From the NCBI GenBank assembly GCA_039889245.1, contig JAZGVH010000002.1, positions 4,340,001-4,404,000 on the forward strand: a DNA stretch of 64,000 bases, written 5' to 3'. Made by a program: the position numbers and the translations under genes. Within the stretch, counting starts at the first letter, position 1. Every line of letters begins with the position of its first letter. Positions 48,030 through 55,856 of this stretch are shown here, in pieces. The notes beneath the pieces were generated by a model. That model worked only from the letters and a program-made list of their open reading frames with translations. It ran no database searches and was not told the origin of the DNA. Source of the stretch: Dermatophilaceae bacterium Soc4.6. GTDB lineage: Bacteria > Actinomycetota > Actinomycetes > Actinomycetales > Dermatophilaceae.

Positions 48030-49979
48030 TCAGACGATCGTCAGGGTGATCGTCGTGCCCTTGGGCACCATCGTGCCCGCGGCGGGGTCGGACCCGCGCA
48101 CGGTGCCGAAGAACCCGCCGAGCACCTCGTTGAAGGAGACCTGGAAACCGGCCGCGCGCAGCTCTGCCGCCGCGGCGCCGCGCTGCTTGCCGACCACCTT
48201 CGGCACCGCGATGAGCACCGGCCCCTTGGAGACCACGAGCGTGACCTTGTCGCCGCGGTAGAGCGTGCCGTTCGACGGGGTCTGGCTCACGACGGCCCCC
48301 AACGGCACGGTGTCGCTGTTGACCGGGGTGCCCTCGGCGGCGGTGAACCCCGCGGCGGCGAGGCCGTCCTTCGCCTGCGCCGCCGGCTTCCCGCTGAAGT
48401 CGGGGACGGGGATCGGCTCCCGGCCCTTGCTCACGACCACGGTGACGGGGTCGCCCCGTTTGAGCGTCGTGCCCGGGGCGGGGTCCTGGCTGACCACGGT
48501 GCCGGCCGCGACCGTCTCGCTGAAGACCTGGTTGGCCGACCCGGGTTTGAGGTTGGCCTTCTCGAGGGCCGCGGCCACGGCGGACGCCGGGGTGCCGACG
48601 AGGGTGGGAGCGGCATAGCGCTCGGGGCCGCGCGAGACGACGAGAGCCACCCGTGAGCTCTTGGCCACCGACGTCCCGCTGTTGGGGTCGCTCGAGAGCA
48701 CCGTGCCCGCGGCGACCGTCTCGCTGAAGGTCTGGCTCACGGTCGCGGAGAGGTCGCGAGAGCGCAGGGCCTGCTCGGCGGCGGGCTGGGTGAGGCCGCT
48801 CAGGGTGGGTACGACGACCTTGCCGCCCGGTCCGGCGGTGAACCACCAGCCCGCGCCGCCCCCGGCGAGGACGACCACCGCGAGGACGGCGACGAGGATG
48901 CCGGGCCAGCGCCGACGACGGGCTGCGCCGGAGTCGTCCGGGTCGCCGACGCTCTCCGGGTCCTCGGGGCCGGCCACGCGGCCGCCCGCCCGCCCCGGCG
49001 GCGGGACCGTCGGCAGCACGGACGTGGCTCCGTGGGAGATCGCCGGCATCGCGGTGGTCGGGGTCGCGGCTGCCCGCTCACGCTCGCGTGGCGCCGGGCG
49101 CAGGTCGAGCTCGTCGGTCCCGAGCGACCGCCGCGCCCGACGCAGCTGGGTGAGGTAGTCGCCGGCGGTGGCGGGTCGCTGGTCGGGGTCGCGTGCCGTG
49201 CCGAGCGCGACGAGCTGGTCGAGCTGCGGAGGGACCGTGGCGACCAGGTCCGAGGGGGCCGGCACCGATCCGTGCACGTGCTGGTAGGCGATGTGGATGG
49301 GGGAGTCACCGTCGAAGGCCTTGCGGCCGGTGAGCACCTCGAAGAGGACGAGACCCGCGGCATACACGTCGGAGCGGGCATCGGCGATGCCGCGCTCGAC
49401 CTGCTCCGGCGAGAGGTAGGCGACCGTGCCCATCATCGTGCCGAAGGCATTGGTCGTCGTGGCGGCGGTGACCGCCCGCGCGAGGCCGAAGTCAGCGACC
49501 TTGACGGTGCCGTCGGAGCGGACGATGACGTTCTCGGGTTTGACGTCACGGTGGATGAGCCCGGCCGCGTGCGCGGCGTCGAGGGCCTGCAGCACCGGGT
49601 CGAGCAGGTCGAGCGCGGCCCGCGGGGTGAGTGGCCCCTCGGTCTGCACGACCTCACGCAAGGTGCGGCCCGGGACGTGTTCCATGACGAGGAACATGTC
49701 GCCGTGGTCCTCACCCTGGTCGTGCACGGCGACGACGTGCGGATGGCTGAGCCGCGCCGCCGACCGGGCCTCGCGCCGGAAGCGGGTCACGAAGGTCTCG
49801 TCGGCGACGAGGTCGCGGCGCATCAGCTTGACGGCGACCTCGCGGTCGAGCCGCTCGTCGAGGGCGAGGTAGACCGAGGCCATCCCCCCGTCGGCGATGT
49901 GCTCCAGCACGCGGTACCGGCCGTCGAGCACGCGGCCGACGACCGGCTCACGAAGGCTCGGACCCACGCCGGTGGACAT
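48030..49979 (-). CDS. Ser/Thr protein kinase with four PASTA domains (PknL-type position)
   Basis: A membrane-spanning eukaryotic-like kinase of 649 residues. The kinase domain occupies about 20-285, with glycine loop IADGGMASVY, VAVKLM lysine, HRDVKPENV catalytic loop and DFGLA. The APE position reads SPE. After a Pro-rich juxtamembrane stretch, one membrane helix lies at about 365-385. Four extracellular PASTA repeats follow, which bind muropeptides or lipid II. A TACACT box 7 nt before the ATG suggests a leaderless start. The nearby Rv2175c-like gene encodes a known substrate of PknL in M. tuberculosis, although PknL there lacks PASTA domains. Confidence 0.95.
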   Translation of the reverse strand: MSTGVGPSLREPVVGRVLDGRYRVLEHIADGGMASVYLALDERLDREVAVKLMRRDLVADETFVTRFRREARSAARLSHPHVVAVHDQGEDHGDMFLVMEHVPGRTLREVVQTEGPLTPRAALDLLDPVLQALDAAHAAGLIHRDVKPENVIVRSDGTVKVADFGLARAVTAATTTNAFGTMMGTVAYLSPEQVERGIADARSDVYAAGLVLFEVLTGRKAFDGDSPIHIAYQHVHGSVPAPSDLVATVPPQLDQLVALGTARDPDQRPATAGDYLTQLRRARRSLGTDELDLRPAPRERERAAATPTTAMPAISHGATSVLPTVPPPGRAGGRVAGPEDPESVGDPDDSGAARRRRWPGILVAVLAVVVLAGGGAGWWFTAGPGGKVVVPTLSGLTQPAAEQALRSRDLSATVSQTFSETVAAGTVLSSDPNSGTSVAKSSRVALVVSRGPERYAAPTLVGTPASAVAAALEKANLKPGSANQVFSETVAAGTVVSQDPAPGTTLKRGDPVTVVVSKGREPIPVPDFSGKPAAQAKDGLAAAGFTAAEGTPVNSDTVPLGAVVSQTPSNGTLYRGDKVTLVVSKGPVLIAVPKVVGKQRGAAAAELRAAGFQVSFNEVLGGFFGTVRGSDPAAGTMVPKGTTITLTIV

Positions 49980-49986
49980 GTCCGCA

Positions 49987-49992
49987 AGTGTA
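49987..49992 (-). promoter_or_regulatory. -10 box for leaderless PASTA kinase gene
   Basis: TACACT on the minus strand, 7 nt before ATG 49979. Confidence 0.45.
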
Positions 49993-50042
49993 GAGAGGTC
50001 TGGGCGTGATCCCGCGCAGGCTGGCCCGTGGGGCGGTCGGGG

Positions 50043-50987
50043 TCAGAACCTCGCCATCAGGGCCTTGACGGTCGCCACGTAGCCCTTGGTGTCGGCGTAC
50101 ATGCCTCTGCTCTGCACCGAGCCGAGGCCCTGGTAGTAGCCCCCGATCGCCTCGTTGAGCGAGTGGGCCGACCGCGTCAGGGCCCGCAGGATGACCACAC
50201 CAGCCGTCGCGTTGTCGTGGGCGTCGAGCAGGTTCAGCCGGCGTCCGGCCAGCTGGGAGGCCCAGGTGCCGGCGTCCGGGATGACCTGCATGGCTCCGAC
50301 GGCGTTGGCGACCGAGACCTGTCGCTGGTCCCAGCCCGACTCCTGGTAGGCGATGGCGAGCGCGAGCCGGGGGTCGACGCCGTAGCGGGTGGCGGTGGCG
50401 CTGATGATCGCGCGCATCTGGGTGCGGCTGGGCTGCGCGGCGGCGGCGAGCCGGGCACGAGCGGCCGAGGCCGCGGCGACGGTCGTGGCGGGGTAGGTGC
50501 GCCCGGCGAAGGTGTTGGCGGACGTCGAGGCAGCAGGCGCCACCGGGGTCGGCCGGAGCAGGCGCAGGGTCTGCCCGATGCGGATCAGGTAGGGCGTGCG
50601 CAGGCTGTTGGCCTTGATGATCGAGGTCTGGGTGACGCCCGAGCGTCGGGCGATGCCCTCGACCGTGTCGCCCGCACGGACGGTGTAGGTCGAGGTCGCG
50701 GTCGGCGCGCTCGGCGCGGGCCGTGCGGTCGTCGTCGTCGCGGGCCGGGCGACCGGGCTGCCGGGCACGAGCAGCACCTGGCCGACCCGCAGGTGGCGTC
50801 CCGCGTCCGGCAGTCGGTTGTGGACGGCGAGCGCACCGGTCGTGGTGCCGGTGCGGTGGGCGATGTCCCAGAGCGTGTCACCACCACGCACGGCGTAGTG
50901 CTGCCAACCGGTGGGGGCCGCGGTCGCGGGTGAGGTGACGGGAGCGAGCGTGACGGGCGGCTGGGCAGGCAGTGCGGCGGGGAGCAC
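50043..50987 (-). CDS. LysM-domain lytic transglycosylase
   Basis: A cell-wall enzyme with two LysM peptidoglycan-binding modules (about 29-73, HYAVRGGDTLWDIAHRTG; about 97-142, TYTVRAGDTVEGIARRSG). A C-terminal SLT-type transglycosylase domain follows, with catalytic glutamate in AIAYQESGWD and the AVGAMQVIPDAG motif. I choose GTG 50987 because AGGAGG lies 4 nt upstream. The frame extends to GTG 51116 with an ATG at 51050. No clear signal peptide is seen from any start, which is odd for a wall hydrolase. It is 63 nt upstream of the PASTA kinase, on the same strand. Confidence 0.85.
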   Translation of the reverse strand: MLPAALPAQPPVTLAPVTSPATAAPTGWQHYAVRGGDTLWDIAHRTGTTTGALAVHNRLPDAGRHLRVGQVLLVPGSPVARPATTTTARPAPSAPTATSTYTVRAGDTVEGIARRSGVTQTSIIKANSLRTPYLIRIGQTLRLLRPTPVAPAASTSANTFAGRTYPATTVAAASAARARLAAAAQPSRTQMRAIISATATRYGVDPRLALAIAYQESGWDQRQVSVANAVGAMQVIPDAGTWASQLAGRRLNLLDAHDNATAGVVILRALTRSAHSLNEAIGGYYQGLGSVQSRGMYADTKGYVATVKALMARF

Positions 50988-51064
50988 GTGGCCTCCTGGG
51001 TGGTGTGGGGAGGGTGTGGCGAGAGGGGTCAGCGTGGCTGACGTGACCATTGGGGTCAAAAGGG

Positions 51065-51102
51065 AAGATACAGCATGCCCACCACGGCGTGGTGGCTTGA
51101 CA
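51065..51102. promoter_or_regulatory. Divergent regulatory region with 17-bp palindrome
   Basis: CCACCACG-G-CGTGGTGG (51079-51095) lies between a minus-strand -10-like TATCTT (51070-51065) for the LysM gene and a plus-strand TTGACA (51097-51102). It may be an operator shared by the wall hydrolase and the Rv2175c-like gene. Confidence 0.4.
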
Positions 51103-51147
51103 AGTCGGACACTCACCCCGAGCGACGCGTCCCATGCCCGGCGCCTC

Positions 51148-51153
51148 TACTCT
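51148..51153 (+). promoter_or_regulatory. -10 box for leaderless Rv2175c-like gene
   Basis: TACTCT ends 6 nt before GTG 51160. Confidence 0.45.
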
Positions 51154-51159
51154 GTGAGG

Positions 51160-51591
51160 GTGCCGAACAGACACGAACCCCTGACCCCCGGCTCCGACCT
51201 GCCCTCGGCGAGCGACCAGCCCGACGACCCCGAGACCGGGCTCGCCGAGCTCGTGGGGGAGTGGACCACGGTCCCCGACGTCGCCGAGCGCTACGGCGTG
51301 TCCCTGGCCCGCGTCCGTCAGTGGGTGGACGACCGTGAGGTGCTCGCCCTGCGCACGGGCGAGCGGAGGGTGGTGAGCCTGCCCGCCAAGTTCTTCGGCG
51401 AGGAGGGCCCCCGCCCCGAGCTCAAGGGCACCTTCACCGTGCTGGGCGACGGAGGCATGGACGACGCCGACATCCTGCGCTGGCTCTTCACCCCCGACGA
51501 CTCCCTGCCGGTGCCCGGGGCCCCGATCGACTCGATCGTCGCCGGTCACAAGACCGAGGTGCGGCGCCGAGCGATGCTTCTCGCGTTCTGA
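51160..51591 (+). CDS. Rv2175c-family DNA-binding protein
   Basis: A 143-residue protein with a winged helix-turn-helix (about 35-80: WTTVPDVAERYGVSLARVRQ, then DREVLALRTGERR) and the family C-terminal domain ending VAGHKTEVRRRAMLLAF. In M. tuberculosis the homologue is phosphorylated by PknL, which changes its DNA binding; the PASTA kinase here lies 1.2 kb away on the opposite strand. The N-terminal 30 residues are disordered and Pro/Ser/Asp-rich, a plausible phosphorylation tail. GTG 51160 is chosen because a -10 box lies 6 nt upstream. Confidence 0.9.
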   Translation: MPNRHEPLTPGSDLPSASDQPDDPETGLAELVGEWTTVPDVAERYGVSLARVRQWVDDREVLALRTGERRVVSLPAKFFGEEGPRPELKGTFTVLGDGGMDDADILRWLFTPDDSLPVPGAPIDSIVAGHKTEVRRRAMLLAF

Positions 51592-51627
51592 TCGCCGACT
51601 GACGCCCCAGAGCGGAAGAAGAGCCCC

Positions 51628-52011
51628 ATGCGTCACCTCGCGTATGCCGCGATGCTCGCGTTCGTCCTCGTCGGCACCCTGCCGCTGCACCGGGTCTTCG
51701 ACCTCGACCTCGCCCACCAGGTGCGGCGGGTGGCGCTGTCGGTGCTGCCGGTCGCCGTGGTCTTCGTCGGGTGGGACGTCGCGGCGACCGCCGCGGGGCA
51801 CTGGTCCTTCGACCCCGCCCAGGTGCTCCCGCTCAGGGTCCTCGGGCTGCCGCTCGAGGAGCTCTCCTTCTTCGTCGTCGTGCCCCTCGCCGGTCTGCTG
51901 ACCTATGAGGCGGTCGGTGCCGTGCTCCGGGCAGGAGGCGTGGGGAGCGCCGTCCGACGGGGCACGCGAGACGACCGTCGGTCGGGCCACGACGGGCAGG
52001 CGGGTCGGTGA
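51628..52011 (+). CDS. Lycopene cyclase domain protein, first half (CrtYc-type)
   Basis: A 127-residue membrane protein with three hydrophobic helices and the motif PLRVLGLPLEELSFFVVVPLAG (about 72-93, the PLEE segment with paired glutamates) that marks the CarR/CrtYc lycopene cyclase family. In actinobacteria the enzyme is a heterodimer of two such halves, which closes the rings of lycopene or of C50 carotenoids. The last 25 residues are polar. Its stop overlaps the next start (GTGA). Confidence 0.87.
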   Translation: MRHLAYAAMLAFVLVGTLPLHRVFDLDLAHQVRRVALSVLPVAVVFVGWDVAATAAGHWSFDPAQVLPLRVLGLPLEELSFFVVVPLAGLLTYEAVGAVLRAGGVGSAVRRGTRDDRRSGHDGQAGR

Positions 52012-52340
52012 CCTACACGGCCGCGGCCGCCCTGGGGGTCGTCGTCGCCCTGGCCCTCGACCTCGTGGTGGTGCGCACCCGGCTCGTGGTCACGAGGCAG
52101 TGGTGGTTCGCCTACGCGATCATCGTCTTCTTCCAGCTGGTCACCAACGGCTGGCTGACCGGGCGCAGGATCGTCACCTACGACCCGGCAGCCATCATCG
52201 GCAACGGCAGCGTCCCGCTCGTCGGAGACGGCCGGCTGGTCTTCGCCCCGGTCGAGGACCTCGCCTTCGGCTTCGCCCTGGTGCTCGCGACCTGCGTGCT
52301 CTGGGTGCGTCTGGGCGGAAGGGGTCGGCGCCAGCGCTGA
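52008..52340 (+). CDS. Lycopene cyclase domain protein, second half (CrtYd-type)
   Basis: A 110-residue membrane protein, three hydrophobic helices, with PVEDLAFGFALVLA (about 81-94) matching the acidic motif of the partner half. NGWLTGRRIVTYD is also typical of the CrtYd/CrtYf side. GTG start overlapping the first half by 4 nt. It converges on the polyprenyl synthase gene. Phytoene synthase and desaturase genes (crtB, crtI) are not in the window. Confidence 0.87.
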   Translation: MTYTAAAALGVVVALALDLVVVRTRLVVTRQWWFAYAIIVFFQLVTNGWLTGRRIVTYDPAAIIGNGSVPLVGDGRLVFAPVEDLAFGFALVLATCVLWVRLGGRGRRQR

Positions 52341-52363
52341 CCCGCCGAGCGCTCAGGTCGACG

Positions 52364-53464
52364 TCAGGTCTCGCGGGCGGTGCTCACCGTGACGAGGTCG
52401 TCGAGGACCATCAGGGCCTCGGTGTCCAGGCCCGACCGGCCGGCCAGGCTGGTCAGCACGCTGCGGGCCTCGTCGGTGAGGCGGGTGATGGTCTCCTCCA
52501 CGGCGTCGACGGCACCGGTCGCGTGCAGCACCTCGCGCAGGTCCTCGACCCCGTGGGCGTCGAGGTCGGGCTGCCCGAGCAGCTTGTCGACGATCGCCGT
52601 CTGGTCGGCGTCGGCCTGCTCGAGGGCATGGGCGACCAGCAGCGTGCGCTTGCCCTCGCGCAGGTCGTCGCCGGCGGGCTTGCCGGTGCGCTCGGGGTCA
52701 CCGAAGACACCGAGCAGGTCGTCGCGCAGCTGGAACGCCTCGCCGGCCGCGAGGCCGTATCGCGAGAGGTCGGCGAGGGTGTCGTCATCGACGCCACCCG
52801 CGGTGGCGCCGATGAGCAAGGGGTGCTCGATGGTGTACTTCGCGCTCTTGTACCGGATCACGGTGCGCACGGACTCGAACCGGCCGGCGCTGTCGAGCCC
52901 GTCCCAGCCGCGGGCCGACTCCAGCAGGTCGAGGTACTGCCCACCCATCAGCTGGGTGCGCATCGTGTCGAAGACGGGCCGGGCCCGGGTCAGGTGCTCG
53001 GTGGGCAGCCCCGAGGTGGCGAACAGCTCGTCGGTCCACTGCAGGCACAGGTCGCCCGCGAGGATGGCTGCGGCCTCACCGAACCGGTCACCGGCCCCGG
53101 CCCAGCCGCGCTCGGCGTGGAACGCGGCGAAGACGCGGTGCGCCGACGGCATACCGCGGCGGGTGTCACTGCCGTCCATCACGTCGTCGTGCAGCAGCGC
53201 CGCCGCCTGGAAGACCTCCATCGCGGTCGCGAGCCGCACCAGGGCGTCGGAGTCGGGGGCACCGGACAGCCGGTAGCCCCAGTAGAGGAAGGCGGCCCGT
53301 AGGCGCTTGCCACCGGAGAGCAGCCGCGCCACCGCGTCGACGAGGACCTCGAGGTCGGCGCCGACCGGGGCGAGCACGGTGCGCTGGTGGGCGATCTGGA
53401 TGTCGACGCACGACTGCACGCGGGCGCGGAGCGCGAGCCGGTCGAGCGGGTCGGGCGGGATCAC
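52364..53464 (-). CDS. Polyprenyl (geranylgeranyl) diphosphate synthase
   Basis: Trans-prenyltransferase of 366 residues, adding isopentenyl diphosphate to allylic diphosphates. The first aspartate-rich motif is LLHDDVMDGSDTRRG (DDxxD) and the second is FQLRDDLLGVFGD. The start is GTG with GGAGG upstream and a TAGGCT -10-like box at 53499-53504. It sits where idsA2 lies in M. tuberculosis and beside the lycopene cyclase halves, so supply of GGPP for carotenoids is a reasonable role (inference). Chain length cannot be read from the sequence with confidence. Confidence 0.92.
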   Translation of the reverse strand: MIPPDPLDRLALRARVQSCVDIQIAHQRTVLAPVGADLEVLVDAVARLLSGGKRLRAAFLYWGYRLSGAPDSDALVRLATAMEVFQAAALLHDDVMDGSDTRRGMPSAHRVFAAFHAERGWAGAGDRFGEAAAILAGDLCLQWTDELFATSGLPTEHLTRARPVFDTMRTQLMGGQYLDLLESARGWDGLDSAGRFESVRTVIRYKSAKYTIEHPLLIGATAGGVDDDTLADLSRYGLAAGEAFQLRDDLLGVFGDPERTGKPAGDDLREGKRTLLVAHALEQADADQTAIVDKLLGQPDLDAHGVEDLREVLHATGAVDAVEETITRLTDEARSVLTSLAGRSGLDTEALMVLDDLVTVSTARET

Positions 53465-53578
53465 GGGGTCCTCCGGGAGGGCGGCGAGACGAGCCTCCAG
53501 CCTACGGTGCCTCGCTCACGGGCGTCCGAGGTGGTCGGCCACCGATCGGTCACCCCGGCCTGCCGTCTCGTCGGGCAC

Positions 53579-53584
53579 TACGCT
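53579..53584 (+). promoter_or_regulatory. -10 box for leaderless MTHFR gene
   Basis: TACGCT ends 7 nt before ATG 53592. Confidence 0.45.
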
Positions 53585-53591
53585 CGAGACC

Positions 53592-54518
53592 ATGTCGGTC
53601 ACCTCGCCGCCCGGATCCACGCGCCCGGCGACCACCCGGGGATCCATCCCCGTGGCGCTCGCGAGCCCCGACCCGAGCATCAGCTTCGAGTTCTTCCCCC
53701 CGAAGACCGACGAGGCCGAGACCCAGCTGTGGGAGACCATCCGGCGGCTGGAGAAGACCCGTCCCTCCTTCGTCTCCGTGACGTACGGCGCGGGTGGCTC
53801 GACGCGCGACCGGACCGTGCGGGTGACCGAGCGGATCGCGCGCGAGACCAGCCTGCTGCCGCTCGCCCACCTCACCTGCGTCGGGCACTCGGTCTCTGAG
53901 CTGCGGGGGGTCGTGGGGTCGTTCTCGGACGCCGGCATCTCCAACATCCTCGCCCTGCGCGGTGACCCGCTGAGCGGCCCGGGAGAGCCCTGGGAGCGTC
54001 ATGCCGACGGCCTCGACCACGCCGAGGAGCTGGTCGCCCTCACCCGCTCGCTCGGGTCGTTCACCGTGGGGGTGGCGGCCTTTCCTGACCAGCATCCCGA
54101 GAGCCTCGACCTCGACCACGACGCGGACGTGCTGGTGCGCAAGGCCGACGCCGGGGCGTCCTACGCCATCACTCAGTTCTTCTTCACCGTCGACGCCTAC
54201 CTCGCGCTGCGCGACCGGGTGGCGGCCCGCGGTCGGGAGATCCCGATCATCCCCGGGCTGATGCCGGTGACCAACGTCAAGCAGCTCGCGCGGATGACTC
54301 AGCTGTCGGGCCAGCCGGTGCCCGACGCCGTGGCGGCGCGGCTGCAGGCGGTCGACGGCGACCCCGAGGCCGTGCGCCAGGTGGGCGTCGAGATCACGAC
54401 CGAGCTGGCCCAGCGGCTGCTCGCCGAGGGCGCCCCGGGCATCCACTTCATCACCATGAACCGCTCGCCCGCCACGCTGCAGGTGTGGGAGAACCTCGGG
54501 GTCACGGCGGCGCACTGA
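53592..54518 (+). CDS. metF: 5,10-methylenetetrahydrofolate reductase
   Basis: Reduces methylene-THF to methyl-THF for methionine synthesis. The family opening ISFEFFPPKTDEAETQLWETI (its catalytic glutamate is in FEFFPP) and the following VSVTYGAGGSTRDRT are clear. HLTCVGHS and ALRGDPL are further signatures, and VGVAAFPDQHPES supports FAD/folate binding. It is 308 residues from ATG 53592; the frame further upstream overlaps the divergent gene and is not conserved. Gene order matches M. tuberculosis Rv2172c beside idsA2. Confidence 0.93.
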   Translation: MSVTSPPGSTRPATTRGSIPVALASPDPSISFEFFPPKTDEAETQLWETIRRLEKTRPSFVSVTYGAGGSTRDRTVRVTERIARETSLLPLAHLTCVGHSVSELRGVVGSFSDAGISNILALRGDPLSGPGEPWERHADGLDHAEELVALTRSLGSFTVGVAAFPDQHPESLDLDHDADVLVRKADAGASYAITQFFFTVDAYLALRDRVAARGREIPIIPGLMPVTNVKQLARMTQLSGQPVPDAVAARLQAVDGDPEAVRQVGVEITTELAQRLLAEGAPGIHFITMNRSPATLQVWENLGVTAAH

Positions 54519-54535
54519 CGGTCCGGCCCACCCGG

Positions 54536-55075
54536 TCAGACCACCTCGGTGGGGAGCCCGCCGCTCATCCGGATGAGCTCGTCGTAGGTCGTGCGGAAGA
54601 CGGCGTGAGGGTGACCTGCGGCGGCCCAGATGGTGTCGTAGCGCGAGAGACTGACGTCGATGGCCGTGCGCACCGGATGGAGGTGGCCGACCGGGGCGAC
54701 GCCACCGATGACGAATCCGGTGCTCGCCCAGACGAACTCGGCGTCGGCGCGGCTGACCTCCGCCAGGCCGAGGGCGGCGGCGACCTTGGCGGTGTCGACG
54801 CGGTGTGCGCCCGAGGTGAGCACGAGCAGGGGGGTGGGGGAGGCCCCGGGGGCGGTGCGGGCCGCGAAGACGAGGCTGTTCGCGATCTGGGCGACCGGGA
54901 CGCCGAGCTGGTCGGCCGCCTGCTGCGCCGTGCGGGCGGCGTCGCCGAGGACCACGATCGTGGTCGTCACCAGGTGCGCGGCGATGGCCGCACGGACCCT
55001 GACGACCGCGGGGTGGTCGAGGACGTCGGGTCGCGCGCCGGCAGCAGTCGAGACCAGGCCCTCGGGTGACGTCAT
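54536..55075 (-). CDS. YbaK/EbsC-family aminoacyl-tRNA deacylase
   Basis: A 179-residue trans-editing protein that hydrolyses mischarged tRNA (Cys- or Ala-tRNAPro in studied members). Recognisable parts are AQIANSLVFAARTAP, LLVLTSGAHRVDTAKVAAALG and FVIGGVAPVGH, the last with the conserved GGxxPxG loop. ATG 55075 has a TACCGT box 7 nt upstream, so a leaderless start. It diverges from the LexA-controlled operon; the shared upstream region is 252 bp. Confidence 0.9.
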   Translation of the reverse strand: MTSPEGLVSTAAGARPDVLDHPAVVRVRAAIAAHLVTTTIVVLGDAARTAQQAADQLGVPVAQIANSLVFAARTAPGASPTPLLVLTSGAHRVDTAKVAAALGLAEVSRADAEFVWASTGFVIGGVAPVGHLHPVRTAIDVSLSRYDTIWAAAGHPHAVFRTTYDELIRMSGGLPTEVV

Positions 55076-55082
55076 GGAGCCG

Positions 55083-55088
55083 ACGGTA
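55083..55088 (-). promoter_or_regulatory. -10 box for leaderless YbaK gene
   Basis: TACCGT on the minus strand, 7 nt before ATG 55075. Confidence 0.42.
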
Positions 55089-55139
55089 GCGGGTGGGGGC
55101 TGGTCGCGGTGGGTGGTTCGCGAGGTTTCTGAGCGCGTC

Positions 55140-55170
55140 TTGACAGGCTGTCCGAGGGGGGATGTACCGT
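55140..55170 (+). promoter_or_regulatory. Predicted SOS-operon promoter
   Basis: A perfect -35 TTGACA (55140-55145) and TACCGT (55165-55170) with a 19-nt spacer. The predicted transcript start falls at the edge of the LexA box. Confidence 0.55.
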
Positions 55171-55177
55171 GGGGCCA

Positions 55178-55193
55178 TCGAACAGGTGTTCGA
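55178..55193. promoter_or_regulatory. Perfect LexA (SOS) box
   Basis: TCGAACAGGTGTTCGA, a perfect palindromic match to the actinobacterial SOS box TCGAAC-N4-GTTCGA. It lies just downstream of the -10 box, so bound LexA would block the DUF6504-HEPN-dnaE2 operon until DNA damage. Confidence 0.92.
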
Positions 55194-55198
55194 CTCCG

Positions 55199-55239
55199 GG
55201 TCACCGGATGACCACCTGCCGGTGACCGGTCGACCGGTC
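55199..55239 (+). other. Structured 5' leader of the SOS operon
   Basis: GGTCACCGG (55199-55207) pairs perfectly with CCGGTGACC (55219-55227). Overlapping it, GACCGGTCGACCGGTC (55224-55239) is a 16-bp perfect palindrome. Both lie in the roughly 150-nt untranslated leader and could act as an attenuator or stabilising structure. Confidence 0.5.
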
Positions 55240-55327
55240 CCGGTCGGTGCGCCTCGACCCCGCTCCGGCCGGGCCGGCGGCTCCATCTACTGCTGCCCAA
55301 CCGAGCCCGGGAAGGGGCCATGTCGCC

Positions 55328-55759
55328 ATGCGTCGGTACGACGACCCGATCGAGGTCCGCTCCACCGTGGTCACCACCACCGGTGGCACGTCCGCCACGA
55401 CGATCCTGCCCACCGTGGTGCCGGGGGGAGCCGAGCTGGTCGGTGCCCCTCCCGGCACGCCCACCGGCTCCGAGGAGGAGCCGCTCTTCGCTCCCCAGGC
55501 CTTCATCTGGCACGGCCGCCTCTACGTCGTGCGCCGGGTCCTCTCGCGGTGGCGGGAACGACGCGCCTGGTGGCGTGACGCGCTCGACCCCCAGCCCGGT
55601 CAGGAGACCGGTATCGCCGTCGCCTGCCTGGAGCAGCAGGTGTGGCGGGTGGAGGCCAGTGCCGGCCGAGCGGCGGGTGCGGGGGTCTTCGACCTGGTCC
55701 ACGACGCGGTGTCGCGGGCCGGCGAGAGTGACTGGCGCCTCGTGGGGGTCGCCGACTGA
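55328..55759 (+). CDS. DUF6504-family protein
   Basis: A 143-residue protein starting MRRYDDPIEVRS, with the conserved core APQAFIWHGRLYVVRRVLSR and WRERRAWWRDAL, and ending in a conserved WRLVGVAD-type tail. This is the small actinobacterial family found beside dnaE2. Function unknown; the pattern of strands and aromatic residues suggests a nucleic-acid or protein-binding adaptor. It is the first gene behind the LexA box, so it is part of the damage response. Confidence 0.82.
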   Translation: MRRYDDPIEVRSTVVTTTGGTSATTILPTVVPGGAELVGAPPGTPTGSEEEPLFAPQAFIWHGRLYVVRRVLSRWRERRAWWRDALDPQPGQETGIAVACLEQQVWRVEASAGRAAGAGVFDLVHDAVSRAGESDWRLVGVAD

Positions 55760-55856
55760 GGGCCGGGAGCGACGCGCCCGAGCACCGCCCGTGAGGGCAC
55801 CCCCCGGCACCAGCCGCCGCGGGCCCGAACGACCGCCCCGAGGAAGAGGACCAGGT

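Noticed and set aside
45567-48656. 1029-residue plus-strand frame over glpK2 and the transporter
   Set aside because: Out-of-frame shadow crossing a strong terminator and antisense to the DMT transporter and kinase genes.
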